A stretch of 64,000 bases of DNA from assembly GCF_009730915.1 (NCBI RefSeq), contig NC_052487.1, positions 2,356,001-2,420,000 of the forward strand, given 5' to 3'. Below are positions 1-12,057 of the stretch, piece by piece. The position numbers and the translations under genes were made by a program. Within the stretch, counting starts at the first letter, position 1. Each line of letters opens with the position of its first letter. Source of the stretch: Dioscorea cayenensis subsp. rotundata (lineage: Eukaryota > Streptophyta > Magnoliopsida > Dioscoreales > Dioscoreaceae). The notes beneath the pieces are model-generated. The model ran no database searches. It was given only the letters and a program-made list of their open reading frames with translations, and was not told the origin of the DNA.

Positions 1-232
1 CTTTCTCTATATATATGTATATAAATAATTCATTGAATTTTTATTTTCATTTTGTGTTTGGAACAAAATTAATATTTATTATTTAGATGTTTTATAAATT
101 GGTTTTATATAATATAAAAGAATCTAAAAAGATAATGTTTAGCTTTCATTTATTACAAATTAGTTTATATAGAATAAAAATAAAATTACAAATATTTATC
201 AGTTAAATCCGTGATTTTTTTATTAGTTAGGG

Positions 233-284
<52 letters not shown>

Positions 285-856
285 AGAAAAACAATACATT
301 TTCTATGGATGTCCAATTATCAGCCGTTAGATCATGATCCAACGGTCGACATAGATAAACAATAATTATTGTAATAACTACTGTTCATCAATGTTAACCG
401 TTAGATCGATATCCAATTGTTTATAATGAACATCTATAGATTTTTTTTTATCTATGGACATCCACCCCTTAATTTTATATTTTGTCTTGTATAAAAAATT
501 ATAAATGTATTATTTTTTTATGTAACAATTGGATCGGCCAAACTACCATAAATATGTCGTTCAACTAATCTAGCTAATTATATTTTTTGAATTGAAGAAA
601 CTTCAAAAAAAAAAATTATAATTTTTTATATAAACACCCCCTTTAATTTGTTTCTGGTTCCGCCACTGGTATGTATCCAGACAGAACTTTGAACTAAATT
701 TGTTGTCAACATGCATAATCTGATTATGCATATTGTGAATTCTGCAGTCTATTTGGATAGCTGAATTTTTAATTAAAACTAGCACATTATCAAGGATCTG
801 TCCAGCAAAGACAATATGTGTTTTTATTTATTTATTTATTGGAGTTAATTTAATAC
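1..856. other. AT-rich intergenic or intronic sequence
   Basis: No gene is recognised here. The stretch is very AT-rich, with a TA microsatellite near 232-281. Around 300-470 there are two related patches containing the words CCGTTAGATC and CTATGGA, which look like transposon debris. It lies downstream of the last recognisable ALMT exon on the minus strand, so it may be a long ALMT intron or unrelated sequence. Confidence 0.5.
232..281. repeat. (TA)n microsatellite
   Basis: About 45 bases of uninterrupted TA dinucleotide are seen directly in the sequence. Confidence 0.95.
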
Positions 857-1217
857 CTGGATTTCTGATTCTAGGCAGCCATGCAGAGCAACCGCAGTAT
901 AAGCAAAGTGTCTGAGAGTAACTCCAAGCTTTACATACTGTTGCCAAGGATATCTATAACTTGAATGCCTTGGTTCCCAGCTTTGCAAACGATGCCTAAT
1001 TAACAGATGAACATCATCAAATTCTTGGCCAACTTTTTCAATATTAAACACATCAGATCAAAATTTTTAGAAAAAAACACCATCAACTTACAAGGGACTC
1101 TTCAACAGATTTTGGAGTCCAAGACTGCTCTATAACCCTTTTGTATTGTTTCCCTGGTTGATTTCCGCTCCGCCGTTTCTTTGCTCATGTCATCATTAAA
1201 ATACTCCATAATACAAG
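857..1217 (-). pseudogene. Aluminum-activated malate transporter (ALMT) fragment, broken
   Basis: Two minus-strand exons are visible. The first (1217 to 1092) starts after an AG acceptor, encodes EYF...KGYRAVLDSK and then, after a shift, VEESL, and ends at a GTAAGT donor. The second (995 to 857) follows an AG acceptor and reads SLASFAK, then WEPRHSSYRYPWQQYVKLG and ALHGCLESEIQ, ending at a GTATTA donor. The block SLANFA-WEP-PW-YVK-G-LRH-A--ALHGC-SEIQ is characteristic of the ALMT/FUSC-like anion channel family, which exports malate across plasma or vacuolar membranes. Each exon needs a one-base correction to stay in frame, in the AAAA run near 1112 and before the WEP codons near 977, so the copy is probably dead or carries sequencing errors. 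The 5' exons would lie in or beyond the N gap. No later exon was recognised between 1 and 856. Confidence 0.7.
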
Positions 1218-1271
1218 CTGAAATTTTTGATATGTTTATTTTCATTGAACTGAATTGTTTTCAATGATTCT

Positions 1272-2271
1272 NNNNNNNNNNNNNNNNNNNNNNNNNNNNN
1301 NNNNNNNNNNNNNNNNNNNNNNNNNNNNNNNNNNNNNNNNNNNNNNNNNNNNNNNNNNNNNNNNNNNNNNNNNNNNNNNNNNNNNNNNNNNNNNNNNNNN
1401 NNNNNNNNNNNNNNNNNNNNNNNNNNNNNNNNNNNNNNNNNNNNNNNNNNNNNNNNNNNNNNNNNNNNNNNNNNNNNNNNNNNNNNNNNNNNNNNNNNNN
1501 NNNNNNNNNNNNNNNNNNNNNNNNNNNNNNNNNNNNNNNNNNNNNNNNNNNNNNNNNNNNNNNNNNNNNNNNNNNNNNNNNNNNNNNNNNNNNNNNNNNN
1601 NNNNNNNNNNNNNNNNNNNNNNNNNNNNNNNNNNNNNNNNNNNNNNNNNNNNNNNNNNNNNNNNNNNNNNNNNNNNNNNNNNNNNNNNNNNNNNNNNNNN
1701 NNNNNNNNNNNNNNNNNNNNNNNNNNNNNNNNNNNNNNNNNNNNNNNNNNNNNNNNNNNNNNNNNNNNNNNNNNNNNNNNNNNNNNNNNNNNNNNNNNNN
1801 NNNNNNNNNNNNNNNNNNNNNNNNNNNNNNNNNNNNNNNNNNNNNNNNNNNNNNNNNNNNNNNNNNNNNNNNNNNNNNNNNNNNNNNNNNNNNNNNNNNN
1901 NNNNNNNNNNNNNNNNNNNNNNNNNNNNNNNNNNNNNNNNNNNNNNNNNNNNNNNNNNNNNNNNNNNNNNNNNNNNNNNNNNNNNNNNNNNNNNNNNNNN
2001 NNNNNNNNNNNNNNNNNNNNNNNNNNNNNNNNNNNNNNNNNNNNNNNNNNNNNNNNNNNNNNNNNNNNNNNNNNNNNNNNNNNNNNNNNNNNNNNNNNNN
2101 NNNNNNNNNNNNNNNNNNNNNNNNNNNNNNNNNNNNNNNNNNNNNNNNNNNNNNNNNNNNNNNNNNNNNNNNNNNNNNNNNNNNNNNNNNNNNNNNNNNN
2201 NNNNNNNNNNNNNNNNNNNNNNNNNNNNNNNNNNNNNNNNNNNNNNNNNNNNNNNNNNNNNNNNNNNNNNN
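1272..2271. other. Assembly gap (1,000 N)
   Basis: Exactly 1,000 N characters, the usual placeholder for a gap of unknown size. It separates the ALMT fragment from the truncated retrotransposon. The element's 5' LTR, gag and protease, and possibly the 5' part of the LPR gene whose last exon sits at 15423, may be lost in it. Confidence 0.98.
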
Positions 2272-5200
2272 ACAAGCACCAAGGAAGATGAAGTTTGATC
2301 GGAGGAGGCGTCATTGAAGAAACCAAGAAACTAATCGAAAGCTGGTTTTCATAAGGGAGGAAAAAGTACCCTAATTGGATTACCCGACATAGTGCACAGT
2401 CAAGAAGAAGAATGGGTCAGTCGAATTTGTGTGGACTTGAGGGACTTAAACAAAGCATGTCCCAAAGATGATTTTCCACTACACAGTATGGAAATCATGA
2501 TTGATAACACTTCCTCTTATGAGATGTTTTTCTTTCATGGATGGTTTCTCTGGGTACAACCAAATTAAGATGGACCCGGAGGATGAAAAAGCTATCTTGC
2601 GTTCCGGACACTAATAGGCATCTCTGCTATAAAGTTATGCCATTTGGACTCAAGAATGCTGAGGGCAACATATCAAAAGAGCTATAGCGAAGATTTTTGA
2701 TGATTTGATTCACGCAAGTGGTAGAGTGCTATGTAGATGATTTGAGTGGTGAAGACGCAATCAAAAGATCAACACCTTAATGACTTAAGAGCGGTGTTCG
2801 ATCGTGTTAGGAAATATAACTTGAAGATGAACCCTATGAAATGTGCATTTTGGGGTATTATGCAGGAAAAATTCCTTGGATTAAATACGTGAGGCACGAG
2901 GAATGAGATTGATCCTTCAAAATTAAAGAGCAATCATAGAAATGCCACCTCCAAAAGACATTTGAAGCAGCTGAGGTCCTTTCAAGGGACGTCTAGCCTA
3001 TATCCGAAGATTCATCGCCAATCTTTCGACGGTGCAAAGCCGTTCTCAAAGTTGGTAAAAAGGATGCTCCCTTTAAGTGGGACAATGAATGCCAAATTGC
3101 TTTTGAAGAAATCAAGCGCTACTTACTGAATCCCCCAGTGTTAGCGGCACCAATTGCAGGAAAGCCATTGATTTTATACACAACGGCCTTGGATAGATCC
3201 CTTGGAGCTTTATTAGCCCAAGAGAATGAAGAAGGAAAGGAGAATGCCCTATACTACCTTAGTAGAATGTTGGTGGAGTCTTTGAGAAACAAATATACAC
3301 CAATAGAAACACTGTCTCTCCTTGGTGTTTGCGATGAAAGCTTGGCATTATTTGCTCTCACATAAAGTTATTCTTATCTCAAGAATAGACCCACTCAAGT
3401 ATTTGATGACCAGGCCACTACTTCTTTGGAAGATTGGCGAAATGGGCGTTGATACTCATGGAGTTTGACAGTAACTTATACTCCACAAAAAGCAATCAAA
3501 AGGTCAAGCATTGGCGGATTTTCTTTGCGGCGCATCCGCTGCCCGATGAATCTCGCTTGAGATGTGATCTCCACGATGAAGAGACTTTGGCAATTGAAGC
3601 GGGAAAACAATGTTGGCGGATGTACTTGATGGAGCTTCTCGATACTGACCCGAGCTATCGGACCAAAAATTCCTCAAGTTAGAGTTTGGTATTGGACTCA
3701 TCTTCATTTTCTCTGAAGGTGGGATCTAAGATACTCTCTTTCTTTTATCAAAGCCATGTACTAACAATGAAGCAGAATATGAAGCTCTTCTTCTTTGGAT
3801 TGGAGCTAGCCCGATCGATGTATAGGGGATTCAAAGCTGCATATATATGGCGATTCACAACTCATTACTCGTCGGGTTGAAGGAAGTTTCAAGACTCATA
3901 AGCTAGAACTCCTTGATATCATCGAGAAAGTTATTGAATTGTTGAAGCAAATTCACGATGTTAAAAAGGTGGAGAGAGTTTCGAGTCGATTAATGGAAGC
4001 GAGATAGTTTAGCCAAATTGGCAAAAAGAGTTGGGTGATCCGGATCAAGAGGAGATCAAGTCACCATTCGAAACAGGCGAGTGCTAAGTTCATGCTTTGA
4101 TGAAGAATTCGAAAACAAGAAGCTCAAAAAAGAAGAAATTCTCACAGTGGTTGAAGATGATTGGAGAGAGCCTTTCATTAAATACTTGAAGTATGGCGAA
4201 CTCCCGGATGAAAAAGTCTCGAGCCTACGTGAGTTAAAGAAAAGGCGATGAGGTTTACCCTTGTTAATGATGTTCTCTATCGAAGATCATATGATCAACT
4301 CACTGCTAAGATGTCTCTCGAAGGAGAGTCGAAGAGAAGTCATGCATGAAGTCCATTACAGGTATTTGTGGAGCTCACCGGTCGGGGACCCGAAGATCGC
4401 GGTTGAAGATTAAACATATTGGGTACTATTGGCCGAGGGCATGATTAACGATTGCCTACAATATGCAAGGCAGTGCAAACTATGCCAAGCCCATGGGGTT
4501 TCATTCATCAACACCCCAATCCTTTACACCCTACAATCTCTTCATGGCCTTTCGAGATGTGGGGGACTGATGTGATAGGTCCTATTGAGCCACCATCATC
4601 ATGAGGGGCATCGCTTTTATATTGGTGCCAGCGACTATTTCTCACGGTGGGGCGGAAGCCATTCCTTTAAAAGGAAGTAAAAGGCGAGAAAACATCATCA
4701 AATTCTTCAAAGATCATGTGCTATATAAATTTGGGGCGCCTAGAAGGATCATCTCGACAATGGGCGAGCATTGAAAGTTTCAAAGGTTGGAAGGTTTGCT
4801 CGACATCACAAAATAGATTGGAGGTATTCCTCTATCTATAATGCTAGAGCAAATGGTCTCGTGAAGCATTCAATAAAACAATATCAAATTGTTAAAAAAG
4901 CGAGTTCGAAAAGTCAAAGGGATTGCACGAAAGGCTTCACGAAGTTTTATGGGCATACTCGGACAGCGTGTCGAACACCGACTCAATCAACACCATACTC
5001 GTTGGTATTTGAGTGCGAAAGCTGTTCTTCCACTTGAAGTCAAATTCCATCTTTAAATTGCCTTACAAAATGAACTCACAAATGAAGATAGAGGTTAAAC
5101 TGGCGCTTGGATGAGCTTGATGCTTTAGATGAAAGAAGGCTAGAGGCCCAACAAAAATCTTGAAGTCTACAAAGCAAGGATGGCTCGAGAGCTTACAATA

Positions 5201-5423
5201 AGATGGCTCGTGTTGAACTTTCGAGAAAGGAGAGATGGTATGGGTGTTAAGAAGACCAATCATCACCAACAAACATGCTGGAGGCAAATTCAAGTCAAAT
5301 TGGGAAGGCCCATATATTATAGAGGTCGTCTACGAAGGTGGAGCTTATCAGCTAGTCGACGCCGATGGAATGAGACCTATGCCACCCATCAATGCGCGTT
5401 TTTTGAAAAAATATTATCCCTGA
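2272..5423 (+). pseudogene. Ty3/gypsy pol remnant (RT, RNase H, integrase)
   Basis: Domains appear in order but in different frames. The RT core includes CVDLRDLNKACPKDDF near 2429-2478, then a GYNQIKMDPEDEKA block, a PFGLKNA block near 2640, and YVDD near 2728-2740. RNase H lies near 3138-3365 (LAAPIAGKPLILYTTALD, then LGALLAQ). The zinc-binding integrase head is near 4440-4495 with the Cys pair QCKLCQ. The integrase core is near 4560-4780 (GTDVIGPIEPP and the DYFSRW block). The C-terminal part reads RRPIITNKHAGGKF...GPYIIE and ends in a stop after KKYYP at 5423. Many frameshifts and stops break the reading frame, so this is inactive. Gag and protease are not visible. Confidence 0.85.
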
Positions 5424-6783
5424 TGTACATGTAATGCATGATTTAAAAAAAAAAAGTAAAATAAAAAATAATATAAAAATAAATGAAGAACTTGTGTTTG
5501 CCTATGACGGAATGTCCAGTGCTCTTGTTTGAGCAAGTTGGTCAAGCATAGTATATGCTTCTCGAGGCAAATTACGAGTTCTATTATCTTGTTTCTCTTT
5601 TGAATAAAAGCGCATTGTAGAAGGAAAATTTGTGTTTGTCTATGATGGAACGTCCAATGCTCTTGTTTGAGCAAGATCGGTCGAGCGTGATAGATGCTTC
5701 TTGAGGCAAAACATAAATTCCATCATGTTGTTTTCTTTATCAAGTTGAATAAAGATATGATTTCATGAATTTTGAAATTATTTTTGCAAATCCTATAAAA
5801 AGGCTATAAGATCAGGTAAAAAGAGAAAGGAAAACCAAAAAAAAAAATACAAAAAAGAAAAAGAAAAAAAAATCTGCAGTTTTTCATACGAATGCTGTTT
5901 TGATCAAGTAGCTCATCAGGTATCCAGATCAACTCTGATCGTCATGAAATTTTAACTATATTATAAACACATGACAATAGTCAATGTGAACGGTTGAAAT
6001 TAAATTTGGAGTTCTGATGATTTTTGAAGAATTCTATACTTCAAGCTAAAATTCAGGAAAATTATTTTCAAATGACCAGAGTTGATCATAACTTAATCGG
6101 ACTACGATGACTTCTCTGATTAATCTGAAAATTTTATTGAAGCTGTGAGACATCATGATGTTTCCTGTGAACGGTCATGATTTTATTTTTAGTTCCAAAA
6201 AGTTCAAAACAAATTCGTGACTCACCAGTGAAATTCATTGATGATTGTCATGGAAATTGTTTGTCATCAAGTTGGAGATCAAATAATTAGAAGCTCCGGC
6301 ATCTTCTTGGGAATATTTTTAACATGTAAAAGATGTCTTTATATTTAATATGTGCGGTGGAGATTGAGTTTGAGGTCCGTTTACCTCCCACAGAAATTCA
6401 TAAGTTCAAATCAAATTTTGTTAAATATTGCGGTCTCCATTGTTGACTTTTAAGTTGATGATTGGGTGGTCGAATCTTTCTTGATACTTATGAAATTTTT
6501 TATCTACACTCATAGATTATTTTTATTTGAGTTGGACGGTCAAGATTATGTATGGAGTTTAGTGCATTCGTAAAGAAAAAAAAAATAATAAAAAAAAGAC
6601 AAGTGTGGTCAAAAAGAAATTTTTTTTTTTTGTTATTATTAAAAAAAAAGAGGTTGAGAAGACATGAGCTACACCAAGGTAAGGCTTAATGAATAAAAAT
6701 AGCTATGGCCTAAAACTAAGCAAGGGAAATAAGGTAAGCTAGATTCAGAAACTAAAAAAATAAGGATAAAAAATAAGCTAAGC
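5424..6783. other. Retrotransposon 3' region between pol and the antisense gene
   Basis: No coding signal is recognised on either strand. It includes a two-unit repeat of 138 bases at 5493-5770 and A-rich runs near 5840-5875 and 6570-6650. The rest is AT-rich sequence without a known motif. Confidence 0.6.
5493..5770. repeat. 138-base tandem duplication, two diverged units
   Basis: TGTGTTTG begins at 5493 and again at 5631. Both units continue with a GGAATGTCCA/GGAACGTCCA core, then GCTCTTGTTTGAGCAAG, then TGCTTCT(C/T)GAGGCAAA. The units differ at several positions, so the duplication is not recent. Confidence 0.85.
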
Positions 6784-9700
6784 CTAAAGTTGAGCTTTCG
6801 CTCTTTCAAAGTTGGCAAGAGCTTCTTCAGCTGACAATGAAGGTTGTGATCCATCGCCGTCATCTCCAAGTGCTTCAATTTGTTGACGAATATCATCAAG
6901 GGACTTCCTCACTTCTTCAATGGAAGGTGCGTCAGATAAGAGATTCATTCCCGAGGAGATGATTTCTTCTTTTTCGTCCTCTAGGGCTTTCAATTCTTGC
7001 AATTTCTTTCTTATTTGTATGAGCTCCATGTTAGCCTCATCCATATGTTGGGACATTGTTGTGAGGGACAATATGGTTTTCTCTAACTTCTCCTCTTTCG
7101 CCACTAATTCCTTCTTTTTTGCCACCTTTAAGTTGCTTTGTCCATTATTTGTGTCATGGGCAAGTTTAGCAATATCAAGTGCTTCATATATCTTGTCTCT
7201 TATGACCGAGATGTTAGCTCCATGTGCCTTCAAGTTCTTGTACAATTTTGTGGTTTCATCCCTCAAAGATTCATGTTCATGAGGGCACGATGACTTCACC
7301 TTTTTTATAAGCTTATTTACCCAAAAAGACCCTAAGCCTGTGTCTTTTCTCACAAGTTGAGGAAGGGATGAGCTCATAGATGCAACCTCTATAGCTTTTG
7401 GAGTAGAGTCTTCCTTTGCATGTTGAGGAGAAGGGATGACCTGTGGTAACTTTGAGGCTTCTTTTGAGAAAGGGCTCTCCACGGGAGGGTTAGCGTCAAG
7501 GATGGGCGTGTAGTTGTCATCGTATGCAAAGTCGGAAGACGAAGAGTCATGTGCGGAGGGGTTCATCTTTGGAGAAGAAGCTTCATGGGGACATGTAATA
7601 AAAGGAAATAAAAGGTTAAAATAAAAAAAGAGTGACAATTGAGAAGAGAAAGGTTTATTGAGTGGCCTACCTATTGGGTTGGATTCCGGTTTTGAGACAC
7701 TAGCTTGATCTTCTTCGTGTTCACTTATGTTAGGAATGTCACCTAAGGAAAAATACATATTTAATAGGCTCATAATATAAAAAGGGAGAGTTTGAGATCT
7801 ACTCAAAGTAGAGTCTGAGATCTACTCAAAGATGAGATTTTAAAAAATTCGAAAACAAAAGAAAGAGAGAGAGTTTGAGATCTACTCAAAGTAGAGTTTG
7901 AGATCTACTCGAGAGATGAGATTTGAAAATTCAAACAAGAAAAAGGGGAGAGTTTGAGATCTACTCAAAGTAGAGTTTGAGATCCACTCAAAGATGAGAT
8001 TTGAAATGAAGAGGAGAGTTTGAGATGTAAAAAAATAACTAAATGAATGATTGCGAAATAAATTAACGAAAATAAATAAATAGATCACACACACAAAAGT
8101 CACGAACCTTGAGGTGGCAATTGATGATGTTCATGTAAAGGCATCGAATGAGTTCGTGATGATGAAGTGGTTCGAGCCCTCTTAGGAGAAATTCTTGATT
8201 CCTCCGGTAAGGGCATAGGGGGCGTAGAAGTTCCGACTTGGTCTTTTCCCAACTGGATGTCATGGGTCGCTTCGCTTTCTTTTTACGGGAGGAGCCTCCT
8301 TTTTTCGATTAGAGCTTTGTCTTTTAAGAGTTGTACCCGATCGACTTTGTTCATTAAGGAGAGTATCAGTCGACTTCAAAAGTCGTATGTACCCTAATTG
8401 ACCCGAGTGCTGCATCTGGGTATAGAAGTTTTTCCTTGGCGCTTGTGAGATGGGATATAAAATTGTGCTCTGTTTTTTTCTCCTACTATGGTGGTGCCCG
8501 GTAGCCTATCGGAAGGCGGTAGTTTGGGGATGTTTTGGTACTTGGATCTCGTGGGAAATCCTTGGTCATAACCGAGATTATCAGCAAAGCGGTGAGGGAT
8601 TGTCTTGTTGAGCATGAAGGGTATTGCCTGAGGCCAGGAGGAATGATGCTCTGTCAGAGTGAGACGAAAGTGATGCGCTTGGGTCGTCCCCAATTTATTT
8701 TTGTCGCTTGGTTCTTTATGATCTTCATACAAAGCCTCATTTTTTTGAAATCGGAACAAGTAAGCAGGCGCCACTTCAAATATTCTTCCATCCTCAATAT
8801 GTTGCGTGCTCTTTTAAGGGTGAAGATGGAAGCTTTTACACCTGATATGTAAGCCAAGCTTGGAATTTCTCGTAGCCCATTTATATTTCTAATATGGTCA
8901 TCTGGCTGGTTGAGTCGAGAATAGGTTCCTTCAAAGTGTGCGTCGATCCAGCCATAAAAGAAATGACACGGTAAATAGGTCAGGCGTGGCATGGCCCTTT
9001 GGGATGTAAAGGCCATTGCATCTAAACTAGTGTTGATATATCCCGATCAGTGAGGGGCTAAAGCAACCCTCATCCCGCTAGCTAGTTTGGTCGCCATTAG
9101 GAAAGTTTCTGGGCGAATTAGAGATCCTTTGCGTGGCATTATGAAGCAGCATAACCACAAGGATAAAAAAGCGGCAAGTTTGCATTCATCTGAAGCATGT
9201 GGTATGGGATGAGCTGCATCCCCTACAAACTTACCCTTTCCATGCGACTCTTTAAAGAAGAATTCCACCCATGAGGAAAAAGGGACTTTTTTAGTCTTTC
9301 CTGAAGCATAAAAGTGTATCCATTGGTAGATTTTGAGTAGATCTTGCAAAGTCGAAGAGTAAGTGTCCTTAGAATAAAGATTTTTGTTCGGTGGGACATA
9401 TTCCTCATAAAACTCCCCTATGATTGGTAATCCCCCAATGCACCTCAGATCCCATAGAGAGATCCCAATTTCTCCGAAAAGGGGTGATGAGCGTGTTGGT
9501 GTTTGGACACCACGCTCGATAAGTCCCTTTCACGGTGATGGGTCGAAAATTATATGTTCGGTAGAAACTGCGATTGCCCCAAGAATACCGACTTGCTTAA
9601 GTGCATCTGATGACTTCTTTATAACTTCAAAGGCCCACTGTTCATAACCTCTTTGGATGGGGAGCATACTTGTAGAACGGAATTAGCCCGATCCATATAG

Positions 9701-10027
9701 TGGTTGTGGGGTCGACATTAACACAGTAGCCAAGTGTGTTTAAGTTGAGATTCGTTGCAACGGACTCACATGGATTTAATAACATCACTTGGTTTTCTCC
9801 GTTCCTTTCAAAGCCATTTGGTGTGAGTTTACCAAGGTCGTAGAACGCCTTTGGTATACTAGTCCATTCATTGAAGTCGCTTCCACTGTACTTAATTGGC
9901 TTTCCTGAATCCTTAATGGGGTAGTGTCGCGGAATTGGTAGTCCGTCAGGAGCTTTACCACGATCATCATATGGCCCATAAAGGGGTTCTACTAGTTTGT
10001 CTTTGGTGGTGGGAGCCATAAAAAAAA
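6784..10027 (-). pseudogene. Antisense plant-mobile-domain gene inside the retrotransposon, multi-exon, degraded
   Basis: On the minus strand an ATG at 10019 opens a protein beginning MAPTTKDKLVEPLYGPYD. With some frameshifts, coding similarity continues leftward through SLWDLRCIGGLPI and a YEEYVPP block near 9400-9470, a KLAAFLSLWLC block near 9150-9190, and LTYLPCHFFYGW near 8960. These resemble the plant mobile domain (PMD, aminotransferase-like) family, whose members occur as host proteins and inside transposons. Further exons can be proposed: one ending at 8108 (donor AAG/GTTCGT), one at 7742-7671 (GDIPNISEHEEDQ, with AG acceptor and GTAGGC donor), and a last one at 7580-6784 starting after an AG acceptor. 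The last exon is rich in Ser/Pro and then Lys/Glu heptad-like sequence, possibly coiled coil, and ends at a stop near 6784. Function is unknown. Extra ORFs, some antisense, are known in Tat-lineage elements. The exon model is my inference. Confidence 0.65.
7787..8025. repeat. About 80-base tandem repeats built on GAGATCTACTCAAAG
   Basis: Three units share GAGTTTGAGATCTACTCAAA, an AGTAGAGT spacer and a second copy of the word, then GATGAGATTT. They start near 7787, 7869 and 7949, with a partial unit near 8013. They fall in a proposed intron of the antisense gene. Confidence 0.85.
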
Positions 10028-10710
10028 CTGAAAAAAAAAGAAGGGAAGAGAAAATAATTAATGGTAAGTATTGGTAAAAAAGAAGAGGGGGGATTATTAT
10101 TATTAAAAAAAAATAATAATAATGATGAAATAATTACTATAAAAAAAAAAAAAGAAAAAAAGGGATTGTGATAATTCTCAGGGAAGTTTGTGTAATTAAA
10201 GCAAGCTATCTATAATTTTTTCTCCTAAAAATAATAATAATATAAAATAAAACAAAAAGGGACGGATTTTGTTGCAAATCAAGGGGAATATTCAAAGAAA
10301 GTGACATATTATTCATGGGATTATGGAATGAGTTATCATACGGTCATGATTTCAAGAAAGGAAGATAAGAAAAAAAAGCCTAATAGCCTATGCATGGAGC
10401 TATTTAGGAGTTTTATTACATAAAAAAAATGATGAGAGGAAAATTCTATAAAAGGAAAAGACAAGAAAAGCACACATGGAGTGAGAATTTTTGGTTAAAA
10501 AAAAATAAAAAGATAAAAAATAAAAATAAAAAATAAAAAAATCATCCAATATAGGATAAAAAAAAAAAGAAGAAAAAGAAAAAAGAGGGATTATTACCTC
10601 AAGTGAGTTAAGAGCTTTTGGAAGTGTAAAAGTACTTGTACCTTCCTCTCTCAACTATGGTGTGTGAGGAAGCTACAAGGGGGGCACTTGTTTATATAGA
10701 AAATTATTAT
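10028..10710 (-). promoter_or_regulatory. Putative promoter, leader exon and first intron of the antisense gene
   Basis: Reading on the minus strand there is a TATA box (CTATATAAAC) at about 10690-10699. A leader follows, ending at 10598 with a good donor (GAG/GTAATA). An AT-rich intron then ends in a pyrimidine tract and CAG (acceptor 10030-10028) just 8 bases before the ATG at 10019. The spacing and order are those of a normal plant gene with an intron in its 5' UTR. All of this is sequence inference without transcript evidence. Confidence 0.5.
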
Positions 10711-11820
10711 TCCTAATCCCATTAGAAAATTAGCATTGTGCTTTGAATTCATATCAAACAAAAAAAAGAAGAAGATAAACAAAAATCATAGTGATAAATC
10801 ATATTCTCCTACTTCAAACAGGAGCAAAAAAAAGGAGTTAAGGGGCATTATCCTATTCCAAATAAAAGTAGGGGGGTAAATAAAAAATAATATAATAATA
10901 ATAATAATAATGATATAAAAAAAAGAGAGGAGAGAGAATATATGTATATATATTTGAAGATATATATACATGTCGTTTGAAATTTAAAAAAAAAATATAC
11001 ATATATATTTTATAATAATGAATAAAATATAATAATAAAAAGGAGGGAAATTCAAATATATATGAAAATATATATTATGGATAAGATAGGAAGTTTTGAA
11101 TTCAAAAAATAAAAAAAATAAAATAAAAAAAATAGAAAATAAAAAATAAAAAAAAAAATCTCCTGGGAGTTGGAGATTTTTTCGGGGTGTTGAGGATCTT
11201 CGGGGCCTAAGGAGAAGAAGGGCAGACAGAAGAAGGAGAGAAAGGAGAAGACGAAAAAAAGAAAGAAAACAAAAAAAGCTTTTCAAAGGAAGGAAGAACT
11301 GAGGACGGGGGAAGAGGAAGTCGGAAAAAGAAACAATAGGGAGAAGACGAAGAGAAATTGAAACCATAAAAAAAAAAAGGTATTATGTGCCTCGGACTAT
11401 ATACATATGCTCATATGTACCCTTTTGATCATGATTTTGTTATCATGTACATTTAAATTGATAAGATGCATTCATGCTTTCACATGCACCGGGCCCCACT
11501 TCCTTCCTCATATTTTACATGCGTTCTCTTCAAACCTCATGCATGTGTAGAACTCCATTTTCAATGATGAGCATGTGCCTATTGTTAAGATAAGATGCAT
11601 GCATGATTTTATATGGGGTCCCACCAGCCCATGGTTATGTTGATGTTCTTAATAATTTAAAGGCACGTACATGCATCCATGATAAAAAAAATCAGCATGA
11701 ATTTCCATTCTTTTCTCCCTCTCGTGTTGTCTTTTCTACCCGTGCTCTTTTTCTCTCTCTTCCTCATCTGCGAGAACCCGGCTCTCTTTCCTTTCTCTCT
11801 CTTGTTGTGAGCTCCTACCC
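10711..11820. other. A/G-rich retrotransposon 3' region without a recognised gene
   Basis: This stretch has long A- and AG-rich runs, short TA/ATA microsatellites near 10890-11060, and a GGAGTTGGAGATTTTTTCGGGG patch near 11163-11185. The patch resembles one near 28565-28600 in the insert downstream of LPR-A1. Repeated CATGCATG and CATGCACG words follow at 11460-11840. Apparent ORFs here are low-complexity. Confidence 0.5.
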
Positions 11821-11843
11821 ATGCACGTACATGCTTTTCTCTC

Positions 11844-11920
11844 ATTCTTACCAACTCAAGCGAAGAAGAAGAAGAAGAGGCATGGTGTTCTGTGCGGCGA
11901 TGGCGAAGATGATCCATGCC
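11844..11920 (+). repeat. Shared leader sequence upstream of a captured gene piece (copy 1)
   Basis: ACCAACTCAAGCGAAGAAG, then a short GAA repeat, GGCATGG(T/C)GTTCTGTG, CGGCGATGGCG and GATGATCCATGCC. The same series recurs at 29226-29296 and 59784-59855 ahead of a different captured gene. It may be part of a retroelement transcript leader or an older chimeric ORF starting at the shared ATG. Confidence 0.75.
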
Positions 11921-12057
11921 GACGACTTTCCTCACCATCCTAGCTCTCATGTTCGACGCTTACCGCCTCATCTCTTCGATGTTTGTCTCGGACGAGCCGG
12001 AGCCGCAGCTGGTGCAACTGCCGTCGCCGCTGTCGCCACTGATGATGGTTTTGGACC

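Noticed and set aside
1196..2326. Long open frames spanning the N run on both strands
   Set aside because: They consist of unknown bases and carry no coding evidence.
6669..6899. Separate short minus-strand gene at the end of the antisense gene
   Set aside because: It overlaps the last antisense exon in another frame and has no recognisable features.
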